Origin: Oreocharis arfaki
Taxonomy: Eukaryota; Chordata; Aves; Passeriformes; Paramythiidae
Assembly: GCA_013398015.1 (NCBI GenBank)
Contig: VZRR01010238.1
Span: forward strand, 124,001 to 188,000
Direction: 5' to 3'
DNA length: 64,000 nucleotides
Shown: positions 1-11,300 of the stretch, piece by piece
How positions within the stretch are numbered: the first letter of the stretch is position 1
Layout of the letters: each line of letters begins with the position of its first letter
Notes under the pieces: model-generated
The model's input: only the letters and a program-made list of their open reading frames with translations
What the model was told of the DNA's origin: nothing
Database searches by the model: none
Program-made: the position numbers and the translations under genes

Positions 1-1843
1 GACCTGTAGTCATCTAAGTGAAGCAAGGTGGTTTGAAGAAGTGAGAAAATTTAGGAATAAACTCAGTATCTCTTGTTACAGGATTGCATGCTAGATGGTA
101 ATCATGCCTCAGTGCTGAGGATGAGTGATAGTCATTTCTCACTGGTTGAGGATGGGTTGCCTTTGTAGGTATGGGATGAAGATGAACTCTCAGGATCTGC
201 TTTATGACTGTCATTCCCAGTATTTTTGTGGTGTCATGAAATTCCTGAGAAGTAAGCTATAAAGGGTCTAACTGTGTCTTCTGGTGGGTACCAGAGGTAG
301 TAGATGATGAAACTCCTAATGATGCTGCAGTTTTCCACACAATGTTTTCCAGAATTGTTCCATTGCTCTTGGCTGTTAGGGTGTCTGCAAAAATGACAGA
401 AATGCTTGTGCAATTGCAGCTTCTTTCTTGATCTTTGAGACAGATCGTCTCACTTATTCTGTGGCTGTGTAGGTCAATAAACTCAATACTCTTTGTTGCT
501 TTCATAAGGGGCTAGAGAATTCTTGTTTTGCTGTATAAGGGTTTTTCTCACTTCCTGATGTATTTTTGTTTGTTTGTTTGTTTGTTTGTTTGTTTTAAAT
601 CTGCACTGCTAGCTCCCAGAAAGCATCATCTGTGTTTAGTCGTGTCTGTGAAGTTCATCGAGAGGATGAGGCCAGAGGTCATGGTCTTTCCACTTCTCCA
701 TTTAGGTAACTCCTCACTGTCTTTGCCTGCCAGTCCTGGTTGGATTTATATCCACATGTGCATTTTCTACATCAAAGAAATTGCACTAAGCCATTTTCTT
801 TGGGTGTCTTAGAAGGTTGGGGACAATGGGGTAAGTAAAGTAAAATCTGTATGTTTGTGTCTCACATGGTAATCAGGATTACCTTTTGACTGAGCAGCCA
901 TGTGATTCCAGAAGACTGATATACTTCAGTGAAATCTTGGGTCTGAGGAAATTGAGATCATATTTAAGGCTGTTTAAATACCTTTTCTGTCTCCTCTTCT
1001 AAGATCTTCTGATGAGCTTTGTTTGTTTGTCATTGCTGCTGCTTTTGTCCCCCTTCCACATCCATCAATTTTTGCTGTCTCTGGTTGCTTTGAAAAGGAC
1101 TGCACAGCTGCATATGTTATGGTGATGAGGGTGCTGCCTGGAGAACTGGAAGTAGAAATCTGCTTCTTCAGTATTTTCCATTCTATCTTTTGATGGGACA
1201 GTGAGGTCTTGGTCTATGTAGAAAGAGCAACTTCAGTTTCAACATTTATATTAAAGACCGTAACAAATAGGGAGTTCCAGTGCTGGATGAGGCACAGACA
1301 GAAGGGAAGACAGTCACTCCTCAAAATCCTCAGGTACCTGAGGGAAGCCAAATATATACTTCCAGTAGGGCTCAGTATAGTGTCCCATATAGTACCTGGC
1401 AGAGGCAGTACTTTGAGAGAGCAGACAAATTCTAATGACAGCATTTGTGTTTATGCTGCTGGGTCTTCTTCCTACATGGGATTATCAAGTTTCAAGCCAG
1501 TCAAGCACTGGAGCAGCCTGAAGTAACTTCAAGATTACATGTTTCTGGAACCAAGTTGCATAGTTGGTGCCTAATGTGTGGAGTGTAGCAAGAAATTTTG
1601 TATTTCAAAAAGCAGCTAGTTCTGTACTGTGTCAGCCATATGTTTTACTACCCTGTGTATCACTTGAGAAGGGTCGAAAAGTTTTTGTATTATTTGAACT
1701 CTTGAGTTCTGTGCAATCGTAAGAAGCAGTTGAGTGACTGCCAGTGTGGGGGTTTTTTAATACTGCTTTCACTTGAGTGGCAGCATATTGGTTGTCTTGT
1801 TTTCTTAATCCATAGTTTTGATCTGTGTGTAACTGGTTTGCAG
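1..1843 (+). other. TP53BP1: TP53BP1 intron (5' part of window)
   Basis: AT-rich non-coding sequence upstream of the first recognised TP53BP1 exon. It contains a (TTTG)n tract at 563-595. No exon could be supported: the best open stretch (1268-1435) neither has a good acceptor nor splices in phase to the 1844 exon. Confidence 0.7.
563..595 (+). repeat. (TTTG)n microsatellite
   Basis: About eight tandem TTTG units in the first TP53BP1 intron of the window. Confidence 0.9.
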
Positions 1844-2342
1844 GGGGGATCTGTTCGTTATTCCTGGCACGCAAGAGGATGTTGAATTACATACAAATTC
1901 CAGTGATTGGCAGTGCCAGCAACACAAGGCAGATGGCAGTGGTAAACAGATCCTGGTTCCTCAGAGGGTGCAACAGGACTGCCATCAACAACCTTCTGGT
2001 GCAGAGGATGAAGAATCTATGGAGACTGATGTTGTAAGCACTGAGGCAGAAAACGGGAGAATGCAGAGAAAACAAAGTAAGACTGTTAACACTGATCTAA
2101 GTCAAGAGAGGTGGGAAAACACCAAGAATAAAGGGATCCAGACTACAGCAGACTATCTTTTTACCCCAACAACTGTTACAACAGCAACACAAACGTCAGA
2201 AGAAATCTGTAGACAGGTGGAAATGGGAACCAGTATGTCTGGGCAAAGACCTGGGCGACAAGATGTGAACATTCAAACCGACGAGAGTGGCGAAAAGCTT
2301 GTCAATGCTTCTGGAGATGACACGGACTCTTTGCACAGTCAG
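1844..2342 (+). CDS. TP53BP1: TP53BP1 exon with repeated Q-T motifs (LC8-binding type region)
   Basis: This exon codes 166 residues of low-complexity, acidic and Ser/Thr/Gln-rich sequence, typical of the disordered part of 53BP1 ahead of the oligomerisation segment. It carries several Q-T units: KGIQTTADY, TTATQTSEE and VNIQTDES, plus a related TVNTDLS. In human 53BP1, TQT motifs in this area bind dynein light chain LC8 (DYNLL1) and help dimerisation; that these copies bind LC8 is inference. The frame continues directly into exon 3318 (GEEEFN). The donor after the final CAG is GTGGGA, which departs from the usual GTRAGT. Confidence 0.88.
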
Positions 2343-5300
2343 GTGGGATGAGGGCTGCCTGTATTTAACTGCTTTAGGACAGTAAAGTTTCCCTTCAGCC
2401 AGTAAATTCACTAACAGTTGGTTCTCTGTTCGAAAAAGGCAAAGGACCGCTTTAAAATGTTAATGTCACAAGCTGTCCCGAATCGACTGCTAAGGTAGCA
2501 ATACTCACTGGGCAGCATAAATTTGGGAAGTAAATGTCTCCATATATGTTTTCTGGAAAAATGTGACAAGTCTTGATTGGCTGGTTGATTGTTTTTGTTT
2601 GGGGTTGGGGTTTTTTGGGTGCAGATATAGTTAACACTGTAAAAATTTTTTCACTTTTTGTTGGCTGGAGATGGGAATTGTACGAAATTTTGGGTGAAGG
2701 GTTCAATGCTTTCTGTTTTGCATCAACCACCTTCTGAAGGCTTGTTCTCTCATTTCATCTGATGTCAATGGGTAAGCACATGAAGGGGGAACTCCTCCAG
2801 AAAAACGTTCTAACAAGATTAATAACTTCAAATTAGTATTTCAGAAAGTACTAGAGACTCAAAAACTCCCACTGCTTGGGTGTTACAGTTTGTATATTTT
2901 TTTATCAACAGAAAGACTAGAAAAATGATTTTTTACTAAGCCTGATTTAAGACTAATGTGTCCTGTGGGAAATAGGAGATTAACAGGGCTATAAAAAGAC
3001 AGTGCAAGATTGATGTGATATGTTTGAGAGTCTACTCAATCAAAGAGTATTGGAAGCCACACTAAACAAGTTTGATGTTTCCTTCTTGGACTGCAATGAT
3101 TTCCCTTCCTCTACTCGTCAGCAAAATGTGTTCAGTTCTCCCTTGTTTAGGGTCTCTTGTGTTGTTGCATCTAATTTGTAACAAGATGCTTAAAGGTTCC
3201 CTACTCCCGTACTTTAACATGGTGTGAAGAAAAGGTACTGCAGAGGTAGCCCTACTCAGAAATAATTTGCTTTTTGTTGTGGTCTGTTTTGTTTTTACTG
3301 TGTCCTCTTTATTACAGGGAGAGGAGGAGTTTAATCTTCTTCACCCACCCAAGGGCCGAGTTCAGCGTCGCCACATACGAACCATTCGAGAAGTGCGCAC
3401 TGTTGTTACGCGTGTGATAACAGACGTTTACTACGTCAACGGTGCGGAGGTGGAACGAAAGGTAGTTGAGGTAAGTTCCTGTTTTCGTGGTTAAATGGAA
3501 TGAGATATTGGAAAAATAGGAGCAGTTAAAATGAGAATGTGTTATGGCTGCGGAAAACAAGTTGAATGGACAAGTCTGGGTGCTGTGATGACAGGGCTTT
3601 CTTCATGAGCAAACTTGCAGGCCGTTTAGTGAATGGCAAAAACTGTGGTTTTGATGCTAATGTATTTCATGCCGTGTGTTCTGAAGACATGCTCAAGTCC
3701 CAAAGAACTCAACAAAAGACTTAACTATGTGCATCCAAATATTGTAAAAGTCTTAGAGTTTTGCCAGAATGGAGATATTTCAGAATGAGCAGGAATTATT
3801 TAGTACAATTATTTAGTAAACAAAAATCACTTCTGCTTGTAAAATTGAACTGTGTAAGATAGTTTAGCCTGTTTTGCAGTTCAACATCATTTTTAACCGC
3901 AGTCTTTTGAATCCTATGTACCAGATTCTGTGAGAGGTCTGCAAAAATCAACTTAAAACTAAGGAATAAACCAGCCTTTTGTTAGTATACTTGTGTTGTA
4001 GTATGTACATTCATTAATTGGAAAGTCTTTAGGGTATCACGAAAGATAGCTGAGAAATGCTGATTTGATGGGCACAGTAATCACATCAGCCTGCTAGCAG
4101 TAAAATGTTACTGCTATTCTGCAAAGGTAAATAACATGAGAGACTTCTGCTGTGTAGTCACAGTGAGTCATGACACGAAAGCATAAACCAGTTCAATACT
4201 TTTACGACTGATACTACACATGAAATTCCTTATTGTAACATAAAAATGGAGAATTAAGTGTCCTGAAATATGCTTACATAGTTTGTGTAATCACAATCAT
4301 ATAAGCATTTCCGCTTTATCTACCAACACTTGATATCACTATTTCGTAGATACACGTTTTTATATCCATAAAGCTTTAATAACTCCAGATGACAAGCTGC
4401 TTGAAACTGATCTTGGATTATGAGCAACCAAAGGCTCCTAGTGTCTCATGTATTTGTTGCAGTCTCACACTCTAGAAGGGTGGGAATTATTCAAAGCTAG
4501 ACCAATTGCATACCAGGCCAAGCTCTGCCCTGTTGTTAAGGAGACTTCCCTGTCGGTCCATCTGGGAGCCGCTCTGGCAGTCACAACTGCACCACCTGAG
4601 CTGGGACTGAGGCCCCTTCGCAGTGGATAGCTCCGGTGAGCTGATGGGTGCCTTGCTCGACTCCCTGCACACCCCACACTCACGTAGTCAGATCAAGTTT
4701 CCTCACTGGCGGGACCCCGTGTTTCCCATGGCAGAGTCTCAGACATCTGGATTCTTAAAATAATTTAATTTTGTTGCAATGACTAAATAACAAAGTAACA
4801 GCTTGAGCTGGTGCCTCCAAGGAGAGACCTCGAACAAAGGGCTCCCTGGGCTTTTATAGCCTTACAGTCTAAGGTGAAAAAGTGTGAGAAAGTGTGGGGG
4901 TCTTCTGTTCCTGCTGTGCCTCCAAGTGTCCGGGTCCCACAGCGCTTTGCATGGGGCTCTCGCCCCCCAGAGCTCAACCTGCAGCTTGCACTTGCAGCCT
5001 TGTGCTACCTGCACTGAATGTATTTCTCAACACTGCTGACTGAGTTCTTAATGTGACTTCTTGATACAGAGCAGCTGCAGGCCTGTAGTGAGAGAGGCAC
5101 TGTCTGCCATGGATTAGCCCAGACTGAAGTGTGTGTGGCTGTCATCAGCTTCATGAATGTGTTCTCAGCTTGTCTGCACTTCGGACTGGTGATTGTAAAG
5201 CTTCCATCTAGCACTTGCATCACCTTAGACAAACCTCTTTTTGTTTCTTTTAAGGAAACTGAGGAGCCTGTAGTAGAGTGCCAGGAATGTGAGACTGACA

Positions 5301-8300
5301 CGTCCTCCTCTAGAACTGCAGGGGGCTCATCACTGACCTCAGGGGACCTTGGTGATGTCAGCTCCTTCTCATCTAAGGCCTCAAGTCTTCACCGTACATC
5401 CAGTGGAGGAAGCAGCGGTCACTCTGCCATGCACAGCAGCAGCAGCTCGGGGCGAGGAACTGGAGCTGTCAAAGGAAAAGTGTGTGGGACAGAAACTGGA
5501 GAATTTGCTTTACCCATTGGCAGAGGCGTCTTAGGAAAACTGAGGTAAGTACAGAGTCTTGGGAAAAGAAGAGGTGTTTTGCAGAAACAAGCATCTGTCT
5601 TGTGAGTGCAAAGCAGGGTAGACCTAAATCAAAGGTTTTCTGGGGAAGATCTGGCTTGATGAACAGAAATAAGGAGGTAGTATTTGCTTTCCCATCTGTT
5701 CTTCCTAAAAGAGTAGCTTGTTTCCTTGTGAAGCATTGCTTTGCAGTTTAGCAGCAAAGAGGCAAACTTCTGGATATGTTGCGAGGTGATCTAGAAAATG
5801 GGAGGATCCTAGTGAGCTGGCTTTCTCTTCTCAAAACAGTTAACTCGTAAATTCTCTAGCCCTAGGAAAGGAGCTGGGCAGCCTGCATCTCCACTCAGAG
5901 TTAGCCAGACAGGAGCACTGCCTTGTGAGGAAGAGGAGGACTCTATGCCTGGCACTCGTCAGGCTGGCAGAGCACCTGTGACACTTCGTGGACGAGGAAG
6001 AAGAGGACGCCCACCATCTCGAACAACAGGAGCAAGGTACCCTGGGAAAAGGAGACTGTAACTTTAGTTTATTGCCAAGAAAAGAGAATGGGGAACTTCT
6101 GTCTTAATGTGCTAAAGGAAAAGGAGTACTGGGTATTTCAGAAGTTAGTTTTTGGTGATATCATGTAGCAGCTGCAAGCACCCCACCCAAGTATTTTATA
6201 CTTAGTAATTGTTTTTTCAGATCCTTGTGGTAATGCTTTTCGTCTTTTTTCTTTTTTTTCCTCCCCTATCTGGGACTGCTTTTTTCTACAGAGATTTAGC
6301 TGGACTGCCCAGTATGGAGGATCTCTCAACTACAGCATCACCTGAGGAGAAATCATTTGCTCGTTCAGTTCGCCTGCCAGATGGAGGAGAGAAATCTGAC
6401 ACTTCTGGCTTCTGTGCCTTACGTCGAAGTGACTCTCCAGAAATCCCATTAGAAGTGGTGACTGGTCCTTTGGACTGTGCAAACTCATCCTCTGGGAGCA
6501 GCTTTGTGGGCCTCAGGGTTGTAGCAAAGTGGTCCTCAAATAGGTACTTTTATTCTGGGATGATTACCCAAGATGTTGGAGCTGGAAAGTACAAGCTGCT
6601 CTTTGATGATGGCTATGAATGTGATGTGCTAGGAAAAGATATTTTGCTCTGTGATCCTATCCCACTGGAGACAGAGGTGACTGCACTGTCTGAGGACGAG
6701 TACTTCAGTGCAGGTAAGAGCAGTGTTTGAGTTTCATCCTTGGTTTTCTGAGTTGCTGAGTGTAGTGGGAAATGGGTGCTTGTTCCAGGAGGATGAGAAG
6801 CCTGGATATGGTTGGCTAACAGGTGTTCTTTGCTGTCTTGTCAGGAGTGGTTAAGGGGCACCGGAAGGAGTCTGGAGAGCTATACTACTGCATTGAAAAG
6901 GAAGGCCAGAGGAAGTGGTACAGACAAATGTCTGTTATCCTGTCTCTGGAACAAGGAAATAAGCTCCGGGAGCAGTTTGGTCTAGGTGCTTATGAACCTG
7001 TCACCCCCCTGACCAAAGCAGCTGACATCAGTCTTGGTAAGGAAAGGTGCTGTTGAGCTGCTGACTGCTGTTCTGTGTCTTGTGCTTTTGAGGTAATTCT
7101 AGTACCTTAATGTTTCTGAGTGTTCAGTGATGCTTTTGGTACTTTATAGTGAGATCTTTGAGATCCTTTTATTGTTTGGCATCAGAGACTTAGTGGTATT
7201 GACTGGCTCATGGAAAGTGGTCTGCTTCTAGGACAGTGATGCTTGCCATACTTATATACACTTTGTATCAAAGCAGCCATCCACCAAGTCCCAGCCGTAC
7301 TGGGAGGAAAAGAGACAAGCAGGGTACAGGGCTTGAGAAGAAAGATGTGTTTTTTCTTGCTTTCCTCTATCAGAGGGTGGTGGCATGTATCTTCTAGGTC
7401 CTATTGAGTTCAGCCACTTCTGTGCAGATGGGTAGGGTGAAAGCTTGTGGAGTTTGGTGACAGCCCGTGGCTAATACCTGCATACGATGTTGCAGATAAT
7501 CTGGTGGAGGGGAAGAGGAAACGACGTAGTAACCTTGGTTCTCCCAGCACTTCCAGCAGCAGCACAACTCCCACTCGTAAAGGGCAGGAGAGTCCACGTG
7601 CCCCACCAGTCTCACTGTCTGGGAAAAGGAAACTTATTGCTTCTGAAGATGAACGATCCCCAGCTAAACGTGGCCGCAAGTCAGCAGTGATAAAGCCTGG
7701 TGAGAACCTTATTTTCTGCTCTTAAACTTGTATTCATCTAGCTTTTTCCTATCTGGTTTTTCTGTAATTGATCTTTCCACTTTCCATAACTGAAAAGTAG
7801 ATGAGATTGCTTTTTTTTGTTCTGCAGGGTTTGAGACTGATTCTCCCTGGATGCATTCAGCAGCCAGAGATATTTTTAGCATAGTCTGAGTGTTTACCTG
7901 CCATCTTTTCAGTTCTGCCTTTTAGAAATGTTCTGACTTCAATGTTGTGATTTGCCTCTCTCCTTCCTTATCTCTTTAGTCAGTCCTGAAAGCTGTTAAA
8001 GGAACCCCTCACAGCAGTCAGTGGTGTTTCAGGATGTTGATATGACTTGCAGACTTGTCCCATAAGTCCTTCATGTTTTGATTTGAAGATTCTTTGCAAC
8101 CAGAAGGATAAAAGATCCCTACCTAGCCTAGCGTAATCCTAGCCCAATCCTGCCTCTCTGTGTCTCCTGCAGTAAAATATCTGAGTTGAACAGATCCCCC
8201 AGGAAAGACATGTCTTTGAAGACTTATGGTGCTTCTGTCTCTCTACAGGGGCTATGAGAGCTGGAGAGTTTGTAAGCACCTGTGAAGATGTAGATGCTGC

Positions 8301-11300
8301 AGATGCCCCAGTACTGGAGGGCGACCATGGACCCTTGCCCCAAAATAAAACCCTCTTTTTGGGCTATGCCTTTCTTCTCACCATGGCAACACCAAGTGAT
8401 AAATTGATCAATCACCAGAAGCCGTCAGATGGTCCCACTGGGAGCAGCGAGGAGGAAGAAGGTGAGGCAAATCTTACCCATTGCAATTTCAAGTGAAATG
8501 CTGTGTCTTTAGGAAAAATGCTGGATACTGTCTGATCAGGCATTTGTGTGAGCACTTGTTTACCCTTTTGCTCTTTAATTGTTTGCAGAAAGGACCTAAG
8601 ACTCAGTCTCTGGTTTAGCCAACTTGAGGGCTAACATGTGACAAACCTCAGTGATGATCACAGGCCTGTTCAGCAAGCTAAGAAAGGTGTGAAAATCAGT
8701 GAGATCAGCAGTGTCAGAATAGCATAATGTAAGAAGTAAGGTTTTGAGAGATAAGGGGTAGTGCTGGCAAACATAGAACTTGAAAGCATGTATAGATTGC
8801 TCCAGTTAGCCTTTGCTGGTGTCATGTTTCATGCAGCCAAAGAAGTGACAAGGTGCTCACCTGGCTAGTGGTGTGCCGCCCTTTCTGCTGCCTCTTTTTT
8901 TTTTTTTTTAGACGCTTTCAATAGTTTTCTCTAGATATTCTTGGGAGAAGGGTTGGGATCCCTTACTGGAATGGGTGAGGGCTCTGTGGACTGAGGTGTA
9001 GGAACACGAGCAGATAGATTATAGTCAAAAATTGAACTTTCTGCTGTAGATTTTTTAGAGATGACTCCGTATGATAAACATTACACAGCACAACAGCTGC
9101 GAGCAGGAGCTGGCTACATCCTGGAAGACTTCAATGAAACACAGGTAAGGGTTCACTTACTAATCTAGAACAACAGTCACGGAATAGTTGAGATTGGAAG
9201 GAATTTCTATAGGTTGTCTTGTCCAACTGCTCTGCTGAAAGTGGGATCAAATAGAGCAGATTGCTTAGGTCCTTGTCCAGTTCTGTTTTGACTATACTCA
9301 AGGATGGAAACACCAGAGCCTCTCTGGGCAGCTTGATCCAATTAGAAAAAAAGAATTTCCTGTATTTCAATTTTTAACTGTTGCTTCTTGTCCTTTGAGT
9401 GGATAACACTCAGAAGAGTCTGGCTCCATCTTCTGTACACCCTCGTATCAGTCATAAATATGCATTAAAAAGACCACCCAAGCCTTCCCTTTTTGATCTT
9501 TAGCAAGCTCAGCTCTCTCAGCCTCTTCTGGTATGTCAGGTGCTCCAACACCCAGGCCTCTTAGTGGTCCTTGGCTGGACCTGCTACAGCATGTCTGGTG
9601 TTTTTGGTATACTGCAGAACCTGGGAGTGGATGAAGTACTCCAGATGTGGTCTCACCACAGGTGTGTTGGAACACTTAGAGGTAGAGCTCTTCACTTACC
9701 AGATCTACTTGGACAACTAATGTAATTTAGTGTGGCCTTTACTTAATTTTTTTTTTTTTAATAAAGAGGGCAAATAGTTCTTGGAACATCTTGCCTGAGG
9801 AAGCAGTCTTGTGTAGTGACTTACTGAGTCTCTGACTAAAAGGTAAATCATCTCCTTTGTCTGAACTAGAAGAGGGCTATGATACAAAGACTACCAGGCA
9901 GAGTTTTTGCCTGTGAACTGCAGAGCCTGGAATAGGATATTATTAACCAGATTCTGAAATCAGTTGTGCCTTTATCTAATTCACCTCTCACATAATATGG
10001 CTGTGAAAACCAGGGTTTCAGTTGTTTTCTTCTTTAAGCTTTTTAGCAGCAGGATAATTTTGGGGGGTTTTTGCAAGCATTGTCTCCTGTTTACATGCCT
10101 TCTTTTCTCCCCTGAAGTGTAATGCAGCGTACCAGTGTCTTTTGATTGCGGACCAGCACTGTCGAACTAGGAAATACTTGCTGTGCCTTGCCAGAGGGAT
10201 CCCTTGTGTGTCTCATATCTGGGTCCATGATAGCTGTCATGCTAACCAGCTTCAGAATTACCGGAATTACCTTTTGCCAGCTGGATATAGCCTCCAGGAG
10301 CAAAAATTGCTAGAATGGTGAGTGCCAAATAACTGAGCTGAGTCCACAGACTCTTGGAGAGACCTGTTACACTTGGGAGGCTCTTGAATAGCTACAAATA
10401 CTGAAGGTGACCCTGGTACTGCTCCCTATACTTTCCCTTCCATATAGGAACAGCACTTCCATCTTTTTCCTTGGATTTACAGTGACCTCTAATGCCAAGG
10501 TGCATTTGGGTGCCATATACACAAAAAACGGAGTCTCCTTGGAAGTAAGGAAGGAGTCAGTCTTCTCATGAGGAAGACAGAATTCAGACAAGGCTTCCCA
10601 CACCCTTGGCTAACTTCTGTAATTGCTTGGAAATTGATAAAGGAGAGCAATACTATGTTAATTTCCTTTTCCCTTGGTATCTTTTGAAGCTAGCTTCTGC
10701 ATTTTCTATGAAGTCTAATCCAGTAAGTCTGTTCTGAGATGACAAGGGAGGTCAGACTCCTTAGGCAAGCTGAGGGGCAGACACAAGTTTGTAGATAGCT
10801 GTAGGCTTTTGGGCAGGAGACTGATGTCTTCCTGCTCAGCCCTGTCTAAGTGGAAGCATTTTGGATGTGTACAAAAAAGGTGGTTCAGCACTAGGGAAGA
10901 GTCCGGCCTAACTTTGGATATAGGCTGCTGCACACACACCCCACCAACACTGTCTAGCTCTGTTTTACTCTCTATAAACAGAGGATAGTCACTCCAAGTA
11001 CTTCAGGAAAGGGTGGTAAGAGAGTGGGTCATTGTATGCAAGTACTCAAAAAACATATATGGTAGCAAATCAGGTGACTAGACTACTGCATATTCTTACC
11101 AGTCTGCATTTCTCTTTACAGGCACCCACGAGAAAACCCGTTCCATAACCTGAAGGTTCTCCTGGTGTCAGACCAGCAAGAGAACTTCCTGGATCTGTGG
11201 TCTGAAGTTCTCATGACGGGGGGAGCAGCATCTGTTAAACAGCATTGCTCAAATGCTCACAACAAAGGTACTCATTGACCAGTTTCTCAGGGAATCCTAT

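Noticed and set aside
528..812. 94-codon plus-strand frame with FCLFVCLFVCF repeats
   Set aside because: The repeats are a translation of the (TTTG)n microsatellite.
1209..1526. Open frames on the plus strand that might be an upstream TP53BP1 exon
   Set aside because: The frame with 53BP1-like composition (LDEAQTEGKTVTPQNPQ) begins right after a TAG without a proper polypyrimidine tract, and its only nearby donor leaves phase 0, which does not match the phase needed by the exon at 1844.
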